NCBI GenBank assembly: GCA_038258215.1 | Contig: JBBSQC010000011.1 | Span: forward strand, 1-64,000 | Length of the DNA: 64,000 bases | Direction of reading: 5' to 3' | From: Fodinibacter sp038258215 | Lineage (GTDB): Bacteria; Actinomycetota; Actinomycetes; Actinomycetales; Dermatophilaceae | Part shown: positions 7,182-14,490 of the stretch, one piece after another | How the letters are laid out: each line of letters starts with the position of its first letter | How positions within the stretch are numbered: the first letter of the stretch is position 1 | The notes under the pieces: generated by a model | What the model saw: the letters and a program-made list of their open reading frames with translations, nothing else | Told to the model about the DNA's origin: nothing | Database searches by the model: none | Program-made: the position numbers and the translations under genes

Positions 7182-9908
7182 TCACGACCCACCCCGGCCC
7201 GCCAGCAGGCGCCCGGCCTGGTGCGCGACCTCGTGGCGGTCCACCTTGGACGCGTGGCGGATGTCGAGTGGCAGCCGGTCGGCGATGAGCACGGCGGCGA
7301 CCGGGAGGCCCGCCGCGCGTCGCACGGCCCGTGCCAGGTCGTGAGCGGCCGGCCGGAGGCCGAGCGAGCCGGGACGCCGCGGATGCCGGGACTGCGCCGA
7401 GTCCGGAACGGCCACCACGACGAGCACCTGCGTCCCGGCCGGGCCCACCCCGACCACGGCGGCTGCGCGCACACCGGCCACGGCCTCGACGCGCTGCTCG
7501 ATCCCGACCGGCGTCACGGCACCCTCGGCGGTCTGCACCACGTGCGCAAGCCGGCCCTCGACCCACAGCCGGCCCTCGACGTCGAGGTGCCCGACGTCTC
7601 CGGTGCGGTGCCATCCCGGGTAGCGCCCGGCCGAGCGCTCGGTCATCCACAGGGCGTCGTAGCGGTCCTTCACGTGCGCGGCCCGCACGCAGATCTCCCC
7701 CGTCACGTCAGGGGCGGTCCGGAGCTCGTCCCCGCTCTCGTCCACGCCGGTGTCCCCGACCTCGCCGTCGTCCGCGCCGGGCAACGGTGCCAACGCCAGG
7801 TCGACCCCGGCCAGCGGGCGGCCAACGCACACGCCATCGCCCGGGCCCGCCGCGCGGATCTCCTCGAGGGACACGTCCGTCACCGGGAGCACTTCCGTCA
7901 TGCCGTACGGCGTGTGCAGGCTCGCCCCGGGCAGCACCTCGCCGAGCGACGCCAACAAGGCGGCGGGCACGGGGGCGCCGGCCGACATGAGCAGCCGGAC
8001 CCGGGAGAGGGCGTCCCGTTGGGCCGGGCCGAGCCGGTCCCTCGTGGCCACCACGCGGCGCAGCGCGGCCGGTGACGCGAACACCACGCGGGCGTCGACG
8101 GCGGCAACGGCGTCGGCCAGCAGCGCTGCGGTCAGGGTGTCCGGTGCGGTGACGTCGATGTCGGGCACCGACGAGCCGAGACCGAGGGCCGGACCGAGGA
8201 TGGAGAAGGGGGCGAAGGCCGCGACGAAGGTGTCGTCGGGCCGCAGGTCGTAGGTCGCCCGCACCAGCTCGACCTGCGCGCGCAGCTGCCGGTGGCGGTA
8301 GACGACGCCCTTGGCCGGTCCGGTCGCGCCCGAGGTGAAGACCACGGCGCAGTCCGTGTCCGGATCCGGCTCTGCGGGGAGGGAGGTGTGCCGCCCGAGC
8401 CGTGCCAGCGTGCCGAGGTCATGGGTGACCCCCAGGGCGCGGCGGCCGGCCCGGTGGAGGGGCTGGACCGCGATCCGCGAGCCCGGCAGACCCATCGCGT
8501 GGGCGGCGACCAGGCCGGGCCGTCCGGCCACGACGTGGTCGAGTGCGGCACCTCGCAGGGCGCGGCGCATCCCGGCGAAGCCGAGGCCCTTGTCGGCGAC
8601 CACCACTACGGCGCCGGCACGCCAGGCGGCATACACCACTGCGGTGAGGTCGGCGGAGGGCTCGACCAGAAGTCCGAGCCGGTCACCGGGTCGGATGCCG
8701 GCCGCGGCCATCCCGGCGGCCAGCTCGTTGACGCGCCCAGCCATCGCCTGCCAGCTCACCACGTTGCCACCGGCCGACATCACCGGGCTGGGGTCCTGCG
8801 CCCGACGCTCCAGCGCGGACCACAGGGTCTCGTCGGCGCCGGAGACGGCGCCGGAGCCGGTCGCGGCATCCGGCGGGGCGTGCGTCGCGGCATTCAGCGC
8901 GCCGTCGCCCAGGTCGCCCAGCCACGACGCCACCGCGTCGGCATACTGCGGCGCATCCTCGGTGACCAGGTGCGAGGCGCCCTCGAAGCGGTGCAGCCGG
9001 GCCTGGGGGAGCCGGTCCTGGAGGTCGGCGAGGTAGCGCTCGCCGAACACGGGATCGCGGGGACCCCAGAACAGCAGCGCGGGCACGTCGAGCCCACGCA
9101 CCCCCTCGGCCAGCGCGGCCACGGTGTCGTAGGACCGGTGGCCCGCTGAGAACGGGATGTCGGCGACGAAGTCCCCGACGGCCCGGCGCCGCTCAGCCGT
9201 GGCGTAGGGCAGGGCCAGGGCGTCGCACACCTCACGCGGCAGGGCGGGCCGCGACAGGGCCGTGGTGGCGCGGACGAAGGTCGGCGTGGCGACGCAGCCG
9301 AGCGGGCGGACGCCGGGGAGATGCGCCAGGCGGATCAGCGGGGGGCCGTGGTCACCGGGGGGCTGGGCCACCGCGGTGTTGCCGAGCACGATGCCGATCA
9401 GCTGGTCGCGGTGCGCCAGAGCCCAGCCCAGCGAGATGATGCCGCCCCAGTCGTGCCCGACGGTCACCACCGGGCCGTCGATCCCCAGGGCCGCGGTGAG
9501 GGTGCCGAGGTCCGCGATCCGCTGGTCGACGGCCCGCGGCTCGTCGGTGCGCTCGGAGAAGCCCATGCCGAGGTGGTCCGGTGCCACCACGCGCCAGCCG
9601 GGTGGGGCCGCGGCCAGCAGGCCGCGCCACAGGTAGGACCAGGTGGGGTTGCCGTGCACGCAGAGCACCGTGCCGTGCGTCGGCTCGGCCCCGTTGTCGA
9701 GCAGGTGCCAGGTGCGCGGGACGCCCTCCGAGTCGGCGACGGTCAGCGTGCGCGACCAGGACGGGTCGAGGCCGGGCAGGCCGTTCAGGACGGGCGGGTC
9801 GGGCAGGTCGGAAAGGCCCGGATCGTCGGCAAGGTGCGGAGGTCGTGGTCCGTCCCCGATCGCGGGGGTGGCACCTGTGGTCGAGCTCGTCGTCGTGCCC
9901 CTGCTCAC
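7182..9908 (-). CDS. oleBC: OleBC fusion: beta-lactone decarboxylase joined to beta-lactone synthetase
   Basis: Two-domain enzyme of 908 residues. The first ~310 residues are an alpha/beta hydrolase related to haloalkane dehalogenases, with HGNPTWSYLWRG and an aspartate nucleophile elbow GHDWGG. OleB of this type removes CO2 from a beta-lactone to leave a cis-alkene. The remainder is an acyl-adenylate-forming domain with the P-loop FTSGATGPAKG, YGMTE and the W(H)RTGDVG segment. OleC of this type makes the beta-lactone from the beta-hydroxy acid and ATP. Fusion of the two is known in actinobacterial ole clusters, whereas most other bacteria carry separate genes. Start GTG 9908 overlaps the oleA stop as GTGA; GTG 9911 is equally possible. 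The open frame continues upstream inside oleA, but that part is an antisense-style shadow. The OleC C-terminal region is relatively short. Confidence 0.88.
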   Translation of the reverse strand: MSRGTTTSSTTGATPAIGDGPRPPHLADDPGLSDLPDPPVLNGLPGLDPSWSRTLTVADSEGVPRTWHLLDNGAEPTHGTVLCVHGNPTWSYLWRGLLAAAPPGWRVVAPDHLGMGFSERTDEPRAVDQRIADLGTLTAALGIDGPVVTVGHDWGGIISLGWALAHRDQLIGIVLGNTAVAQPPGDHGPPLIRLAHLPGVRPLGCVATPTFVRATTALSRPALPREVCDALALPYATAERRRAVGDFVADIPFSAGHRSYDTVAALAEGVRGLDVPALLFWGPRDPVFGERYLADLQDRLPQARLHRFEGASHLVTEDAPQYADAVASWLGDLGDGALNAATHAPPDAATGSGAVSGADETLWSALERRAQDPSPVMSAGGNVVSWQAMAGRVNELAAGMAAAGIRPGDRLGLLVEPSADLTAVVYAAWRAGAVVVVADKGLGFAGMRRALRGAALDHVVAGRPGLVAAHAMGLPGSRIAVQPLHRAGRRALGVTHDLGTLARLGRHTSLPAEPDPDTDCAVVFTSGATGPAKGVVYRHRQLRAQVELVRATYDLRPDDTFVAAFAPFSILGPALGLGSSVPDIDVTAPDTLTAALLADAVAAVDARVVFASPAALRRVVATRDRLGPAQRDALSRVRLLMSAGAPVPAALLASLGEVLPGASLHTPYGMTEVLPVTDVSLEEIRAAGPGDGVCVGRPLAGVDLALAPLPGADDGEVGDTGVDESGDELRTAPDVTGEICVRAAHVKDRYDALWMTERSAGRYPGWHRTGDVGHLDVEGRLWVEGRLAHVVQTAEGAVTPVGIEQRVEAVAGVRAAAVVGVGPAGTQVLVVVAVPDSAQSRHPRRPGSLGLRPAAHDLARAVRRAAGLPVAAVLIADRLPLDIRHASKVDRHEVAHQAGRLLAGRGGS

Positions 9909-10930
9909 CACGTGATCTCGAGGCAGCAGGCGTTCAGCCCCGACCCGATCCCCATCAGCAGGACCCGGTCGCCGGGTCGGAGTCCTTCGGTGCCCCCGGC
10001 CATCGTGAACGGCACCGAGCAGGGCCCGATGTTTCCGAACGTCGGGAAGGTGCGGGGCACGCGGGCGGGATCGATGTCCAGGCGCTCGCAGATCGCCTCG
10101 GTGTGCACCTGGGAGACCTGGTGGACGAAGTAGCGGTCCATCCCCTCGTCCCAGTGGAACTCCTTCGCAGCCTCCTCCCACAGACCCGCGGACAGGTCCA
10201 ACCCGGCGATCAGCAGGCCCTTGAGGTCGGTGATCATCATCTCGTTGCTCCCGACGCAGAGCGCGTGGTGCTCGGTGGCTGCCCGGCTCACGGCAGCGAC
10301 GACGCGGTGGCCCTCGGGGTGCCGGTCGGCGCGGCCCAGCACCATCGCGGCCGCCCCGGAGCCGAGGGTGAGGGCCGCGAACTCCGAGACCACGTCGCGC
10401 GATGAGTCGCCCTCCGCCGAGAGCCGGGCGATGGTGGCCTCCTGCACCGGGGTGGAGTCCTCGCTGTCGACGACCAGTGCGTAGTCGATCAGGCCGGAGT
10501 CGATCATCGCGGCGGCGATCTCGATGCCGTTGACGAAGCCGAGGCACGCGTTGGTGACGTCGAAGTTCTGGCACGAGGGCGGCATCCCGAGGGCGTCGTG
10601 GATGAAGACCGCGGTGGACGGCTCGAGCCACTCGCGGCTCAGCGACGTGTTGACCATCAGGCCGACGTCCTCGGCGGCCACCCCGCTGGCGGCCAGGGCG
10701 GCCCGGCCGGCGGCGACGGCGCCCTCGATGAAGGACTGGCTCTCGTCCCAGCGGCGTCGCTCGTGGATTCCGACCACGGTCTGGAGCAGCCCACCACGCA
10801 TCTTGGTGCGCACATAGACGTCGGCCAGTCGCTCGTCCAGCTCGTCGGACGTCACGACCACGGGTGCCTCGACCCGCTCGACCCCGAGGACGGCGGTGTT
10901 GGTGTAGCGGTGGGTGGAGTTCAGGGTCAC
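9905..10930 (-). CDS. oleA: OleA-type thiolase, acyl-CoA head-to-head condensing enzyme
   Basis: Thiolase-superfamily enzyme (341 residues, FabH-like) that joins two fatty acyl-CoA chains into a 2-alkyl-3-keto acid, the first committed step to long-chain olefins. The active-site cysteine is Cys129 in DVTNACLGF. The histidine (HQVSQVHTEA) and asparagine (FGNIGP) regions of the triad are present. I chose GTG 10930 because AGGAG lies 7 nt before it. ATG 10969 in the same frame has no ribosome site, and the frame upstream of that is low quality. The downstream oleBC start overlaps the stop by 4 nt. Distinguishing OleA from ordinary ketoacyl-ACP synthase III rests mainly on the oleBC-oleD neighbours. 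The operon promoter must lie in the gap upstream, near the low-GC boundary. Confidence 0.88.
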   Translation of the reverse strand: MTLNSTHRYTNTAVLGVERVEAPVVVTSDELDERLADVYVRTKMRGGLLQTVVGIHERRRWDESQSFIEGAVAAGRAALAASGVAAEDVGLMVNTSLSREWLEPSTAVFIHDALGMPPSCQNFDVTNACLGFVNGIEIAAAMIDSGLIDYALVVDSEDSTPVQEATIARLSAEGDSSRDVVSEFAALTLGSGAAAMVLGRADRHPEGHRVVAAVSRAATEHHALCVGSNEMMITDLKGLLIAGLDLSAGLWEEAAKEFHWDEGMDRYFVHQVSQVHTEAICERLDIDPARVPRTFPTFGNIGPCSVPFTMAGGTEGLRPGDRVLLMGIGSGLNACCLEITW

Positions 10931-11564
10931 GCAGATGCTCCTGTTCGTGCCGCGGTGGACGACCGTCATCGTAAGTCGTCCGGGCCCGCGCAAAGGAACC
11001 AGTCTCCCACGAGTGTGCCCACGGCATCCGAACGCGTCACTGCTCGGCACCCGCCGAGCCGTGTGCCATCTCGGCCTGGGAGGGCGGCTGGAGGATGTAG
11101 GCCTGGGCATCGACCTGCCGTCAATCTGGACTCGAATCCACTGCTGATGCGTTGGGTAAAGGGCGGGCGGCTCACCAGGAAGCTCCACGGCTGGACGAAC
11201 GTGTTTGGCGCGACTGCGACGTGCGGAGCCACCGTCAGGGCTGGGACATGCCCTTGGTGGCGAACGTGGCCCTCCCTATCCGAGTGAGCCAGGGTCCCGG
11301 CGTACTGTTCTTCAGTGCCCGCCGGCGAGGTTCTGAACTCGGCCAAACGGCAACAAGACGCGGCGAGCGAGCTGTCTGGAAGTTGTTCCGCCCCCCTAGC
11401 GGTGCGTCATGGCTCGGCGGCTCTTCGCGGACCTCGGCGTCTGCTGTGGAAGGCCACGCCGCCCCTTCTCGTTTCTGACAGCCAAACGCCCGCGAGGTGG
11501 ATGAGGATGACGGTATTGTCACCAAGCGTCACATACTCGTCGCGGTGTGAGGGTGAGGACTTCG
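10931..11564. other. Intergenic region holding oleA upstream sequence and left junction of a low-GC insert
   Basis: A 634-nt stretch without a supportable gene. Short open frames (11152-11478 plus, 11235-11525 minus) have no recognisable product and no ribosome site. Composition is core-like near oleA and drops from about 11100 onward towards the membrane-protein pair. It should contain the oleA promoter and the promoter for the pair starting at 11565. A TGGATTCGAGTCCA stretch (minus strand, around 11121-11134) resembles a tRNA T-arm, but no tRNA can be built around it. Confidence 0.5.
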
Positions 11565-12464
11565 ATGACGGCAGGGCAGGGGCTCAGCGAACCCAACTCG
11601 GAGGTGCCGAAGGGCATTGCCTGGGGGACGTTGTTGCAGACGGCATCAATACTAACCGGCGTGTTTCTGCTCCTGAAAGCTTTCGCGGTTTCACATTTCT
11701 CGCTGACAACGACCGGAGCCTTGATTACGACTGCCCCGTTGACTGTCTTTCTCGGGAGCGTTGCGTCCTATTTGTATCTCCTGATTTTCGGGCTGGTGGT
11801 TGTGTGCCCGTTCTGGCTAGTTCGGCGTGCCGCCGAGCTAACCGCCGTTGAGACTGGAGTGGGCTCAGCCCTTTTCGGCCTATGCCTTCTTTTTTTCCCT
11901 TTCCCCAGTGACCTTTCCTTGAGCACTTGGGTCGGACCCGTTCTTTATTCGGTAAGCGTTGCCGTGGCCATGTGGGTGGGCTTCTCGCTGGTTCGACGGC
12001 GAATAGGTAAGGGGAAGGGGCCCAAATTTCTGGCCGCACACTCTGCAGCCTGGTTTGTTGGCTTTGGAGCTGCGCTAACCCTCATACCTACACTGGAGCA
12101 ACCGTGGGTTCCCGCCGAAGCCCTAGTTCTGCGCGGACACGGCGCGCCTAGTGACATGCATCTAAGGAGCGGTACCTTACAACTATCGAAATATCCCGTT
12201 GTGTATGTCCTGGATGAATCAGATGGATGGACTAGCGCCCTCGATGCAGACACGCGCCTTCTGATCCGCATCCCTTCATCGAGTATCGCTGCCAGAGCCG
12301 TGTGTCATCACAGGTCACAACTGCATGGCGCCAGAACGCTCTTGCAATTCATGAAAAGAGAGGGGTACAAGTCACCCAACACCCTTTGCGACACTTTGAT
12401 CGGGGACCCGGAGCACCTTCTTCTTCCTTTGGTGGCGCCGACCCCAATCGGTTCTGCCCAGTAG
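11565..12464 (+). CDS. Hypothetical multi-pass membrane protein
   Basis: Not recognised. The 299-residue product begins at ATG 11565, with GTGAGG 6 nt before it; GTG 11547 in frame is an alternative. About five hydrophobic helices fill the first 190 residues, for example GTLLQTASILTGVFLLL and VLYSVSVAVAMWVGFSLV, separated by short basic loops (RRRIGKGKG). The last ~110 residues are soluble and contain VYVLDESDGWTS and a pair of Cys/His-containing segments. GC content and codon use are clearly lower than in flanking genes, indicating recent acquisition. The next gene starts 9 nt downstream, so the two are probably one transcription unit with a shared membrane role. No family assignment is possible by eye. 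Confidence 0.65.
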   Translation: MTAGQGLSEPNSEVPKGIAWGTLLQTASILTGVFLLLKAFAVSHFSLTTTGALITTAPLTVFLGSVASYLYLLIFGLVVVCPFWLVRRAAELTAVETGVGSALFGLCLLFFPFPSDLSLSTWVGPVLYSVSVAVAMWVGFSLVRRRIGKGKGPKFLAAHSAAWFVGFGAALTLIPTLEQPWVPAEALVLRGHGAPSDMHLRSGTLQLSKYPVVYVLDESDGWTSALDADTRLLIRIPSSSIAARAVCHHRSQLHGARTLLQFMKREGYKSPNTLCDTLIGDPEHLLLPLVAPTPIGSAQ

Positions 12465-12473
12465 GACCACCAG

Positions 12474-13181
12474 ATGGCTATCACGACATCAGTCGGCCGT
12501 AGATCCTATCCGCGAGGGGATCATGTGCGCGCATCTCTGTTTGTCGAAAGAATACTTCGCTTTCCACTCCAATCAAGAGTGGGCGGGGATGGGGTGCGAG
12601 TCGTTGCGCTCGGCAGTGTTCTGTTTAGCAGTACGTCACTTCCACCGGAACGAACCTTCCGCTTCCTCCTCCTGTTCGGCATTCTTGTGCTCTCCAGATT
12701 GTGCCTCCGCCCATTCCCCGACCTTGCCTGTTCCATCAGTCTAACTTCGGCTGCGTGGATAGGACTGACGCCAATCCCGGAGGTAAACTATGCAGGCAAT
12801 ATAGTTGCGCATCTTATCGTGCCCGGTCTCGTAGCGTTCCTGGGTGTATCAGGCAGGATGGCCATCAAGACGGTAACACCGAAGCATGCAAGCCCGTTGG
12901 TGAAGGTATTTATTGTGGCCGTCGCGGTGCTTCTTGCGCTCGCCTATTCTTGCTGCTGGGAAATATACGAATGGTGGGCGCGGGCCTATTTTACCCAACG
13001 GACGATATACGCCAGCACAAACGATACCGTGACGGATGTGGTGTCGGGAGTTCTTGGTGCACTCCTGTGGCTGCCAACGGTTGTGTGCGCCAACCCCGCT
13101 ACCGCACGCAGCGGGGCCCCACGCGGTGTCCCGCCCACCACCAGGTCCCGAGCGCGGCCACGAGGGGCCACAGCACGGTGA
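12474..13181 (+). CDS. Hypothetical membrane protein with a chimeric C-terminus
   Basis: Predicted integral membrane protein of 235 residues with about four helices. The region EIYEWW ... NDTVTDVVSGVLGALL is reminiscent of DUF2238/YjdF-type and VanZ-like membrane proteins, a weak resemblance from memory. ATG 12474 lies 9 nt after the upstream membrane gene, with AGGACC just before it. The last ~30 codons (from about 13090) change abruptly to high-GC, Arg/Pro-rich sequence and are simply antisense to the DUF998 gene, which this frame overlaps by 83 nt. The native C-terminus was therefore probably lost or replaced when the low-GC segment joined the chromosome, leaving a read-through tail. It may still be functional, because the membrane helices are intact. 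Confidence 0.55.
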   Translation: MAITTSVGRRSYPRGDHVRASLFVERILRFPLQSRVGGDGVRVVALGSVLFSSTSLPPERTFRFLLLFGILVLSRLCLRPFPDLACSISLTSAAWIGLTPIPEVNYAGNIVAHLIVPGLVAFLGVSGRMAIKTVTPKHASPLVKVFIVAVAVLLALAYSCCWEIYEWWARAYFTQRTIYASTNDTVTDVVSGVLGALLWLPTVVCANPATARSGAPRGVPPTTRSRARPRGATAR

Positions 13182-13716
13182 GGCCGGCGACAATGCGCTC
13201 ATGCAGGCCGAAGGCCGTCCATCCCAGGGGCATCCCCACGCCGAGCGAGGCGACGGCCGCCGCCATCACCACCGTCGCGGGCCGCGCCACGCGAGGCTCC
13301 AGCACCCCCGGGCCTCCGCGAACTGAGGCGAACCACGGCCAGAGCGCGAGCAGCACGAACGAGGTCGTGGCCACTGCGGTGTGCAGGGTCGAGGACTCAC
13401 TGCGGGAGGGGAGCGGGAACGCCGCCACGAGCAGCGTCGCGACCCCGCCGGCCGCGAGGACGATGCGACCTGCGAACCTGGCCCGGCCCAGAGCCCACGC
13501 GGTCATCAGGTGCGCCAGACCGGTCAGGACGAGGGCGCTCTCCATGACCCAGCGGTGCGGGGTCGCCGTCGCCGCCAGGGCGCTGATCGACTCGACGACC
13601 GGGTCGAACCCCTGGCCCTGGAGCGCTGCGGCCCAGGTCCATCCGCCGACGAGGGAGACCACGGCGAGGGTGGAGCTGATGACGGCCAGCCTCGGGTGGG
13701 CGGGCGGTCGTTCCAT
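13099..13716 (-). CDS. DUF998 family membrane protein
   Basis: Integral membrane protein of 205 residues with about six hydrophobic helices, matching the DUF998 pattern: an early FDPVVESISALAA loop, then HRWVMESALVLTGLAHLMTAWALG and a late GLHERIVAGLTVLWPL helix. Function is unknown; such proteins occur widely in actinobacteria. ATG 13716 is supported by a TAGGGT -10 box placed 7 nt upstream, so the transcript is probably leaderless. The 3' end overlaps the low-GC gene from the other strand by 83 nt. The protein itself ends naturally, so the junction did not truncate it. It diverges from a HAD phosphatase gene 62 nt away. Confidence 0.75.
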   Translation of the reverse strand: MERPPAHPRLAVISSTLAVVSLVGGWTWAAALQGQGFDPVVESISALAATATPHRWVMESALVLTGLAHLMTAWALGRARFAGRIVLAAGGVATLLVAAFPLPSRSESSTLHTAVATTSFVLLALWPWFASVRGGPGVLEPRVARPATVVMAAAVASLGVGMPLGWTAFGLHERIVAGLTVLWPLVAALGTWWWAGHRVGPRCVR

Positions 13717-13723
13717 GTCACCC

Positions 13724-13729
13724 ACCCTA
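13724..13729 (-). promoter_or_regulatory. -10 box of a probable leaderless promoter for the DUF998 gene
   Basis: TAGGGT on the minus strand, 7 nt before ATG 13716. That spacing puts transcription start at or next to the start codon. The same arrangement recurs at several other genes in this window. Confidence 0.55.
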
Positions 13730-13765
13730 GGTCGCACCGGGTGGGGGCCGGTGCCGGTTCGGACC

Positions 13766-13771
13766 TAGGGT
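13766..13771 (+). promoter_or_regulatory. -10 box of a probable leaderless promoter for the HAD gene
   Basis: TAGGGT inside CCTAGGGTGCTGGTC, ending 7 nt before ATG 13779. It faces the equivalent box of the DUF998 gene about 40 nt away, making a compact divergent promoter pair. Confidence 0.55.
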
Positions 13772-13778
13772 GCTGGTC

Positions 13779-14480
13779 ATGGTGTCCGCCCCCTCCCCGT
13801 TCGACGAGCCCTTCTCCGGAGTGCTGCTGGACATGGACGGGACGCTCATCGACTCGATCCACGTCGTCGAACGGTCCTGGCTGCGATGGAGTGGAGAGTT
13901 CGGGGTCGACCCACGCCGTCTGGTCGGCCTTCACGGCGTCACCGCCGCCAACGTCATCGAGCGACTGCTCCCCGAGGGGCGCCGCGAGGAGGCGCTGGCC
14001 CGGATCCGCGAGATCGAGGTCGGCGACACCGACGGGATCGTGGTCCTTCCCGGGGCCGCCCAGCTGCTCGAGGCGCTCGCGGAGGGCGGCGTCCCCACGG
14101 CCATCGTGACCTCGTGCACCAGGGACCTCGCGGACGTACGCATCGCCGCGACCGGCCTCCCGCACCCGCCGGTGGTGGTCACCGCCTCGGACGTCGAGCG
14201 GGGCAAGCCGTGGCCCGACCCGTGGCTGGAGGGCGCGCGGCGCCTGGGTGTCGACCCGTCCGGCTGCCTGGTCGTGGAGGACGCGGTCGCCGGGTTGACG
14301 GCGGCGCGGGAGGCCGGATGCCGCGGGCTGGTCGCCGTCACGAGCACCACACCGCGCGAGGAGCTCGCACCGGTGAGCGACCTCGTGGTGGAGGACCTCC
14401 GGGCCCTCGTGGTGTCGGTGGTCGGGGGGAGGGCGCTGGTTCGTCCCGATGCCCTCGATCCTGCTCCCGACAGGGCCTAG
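13779..14480 (+). CDS. HAD-superfamily phosphatase (beta-phosphoglucomutase/phosphoglycolate type)
   Basis: Haloacid-dehalogenase-fold phosphatase of 233 residues, probably acting on a small phosphorylated sugar or acid. Motif I is LLDMDGTLIDS, with the nucleophile and acid/base aspartates of DxDGT. A helical cap follows (about residues 20-85). Motif II is the IVTS strand, motif III is the lysine in GKPWPDP, and motif IV is VVEDAVAG. This is the usual subfamily I layout and length; specificity cannot be read from the sequence. GTG 13770 is an in-frame alternative, but the -10 box favours ATG 13779. Its TAG stop forms the first three bases of the next gene's TAGGGT box, so the two genes are packed with no spare sequence. 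Confidence 0.82.
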   Translation: MVSAPSPFDEPFSGVLLDMDGTLIDSIHVVERSWLRWSGEFGVDPRRLVGLHGVTAANVIERLLPEGRREEALARIREIEVGDTDGIVVLPGAAQLLEALAEGGVPTAIVTSCTRDLADVRIAATGLPHPPVVVTASDVERGKPWPDPWLEGARRLGVDPSGCLVVEDAVAGLTAAREAGCRGLVAVTSTTPREELAPVSDLVVEDLRALVVSVVGGRALVRPDALDPAPDRA

Positions 14481-14483
14481 GGT
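14478..14483 (+). promoter_or_regulatory. -10 box of a probable leaderless promoter overlapping a stop codon
   Basis: TAGGGT 7 nt before ATG 14491. Its TAG is also the stop codon of the upstream HAD gene, so the FAD dehydrogenase promoter is embedded in the end of its neighbour. Confidence 0.5.
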
Positions 14484-14490
14484 CGGGGCC

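Noticed and set aside
7182..11027. A single open frame of 1281 codons spanning oleBC and oleA
   Set aside because: The part upstream of 9908 lies on top of oleA in another frame and is Arg/Gly/Pro-rich shadow sequence; oleBC starts at the GTGA overlap.
6086..11089. Similar strings CCTGGGAGGGC(A/G)GCT near 6087 and 11075 as insertion-site direct repeats
   Set aside because: Only about 15 GC-rich bases match, with no conserved flanks; chance similarity is likely.
11121..11134. T-arm-like TGGATTCGAGTCCA, possible tRNA or tRNA-derived att site
   Set aside because: Only a 3-4 bp stem can be formed and no acceptor, anticodon or D-arm fits around it on either strand.
11152..11525. Small open frames in the 10931-11564 gap
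   Set aside because: No ribosome site, no recognisable protein, and overlapping frames on both strands of similar quality.
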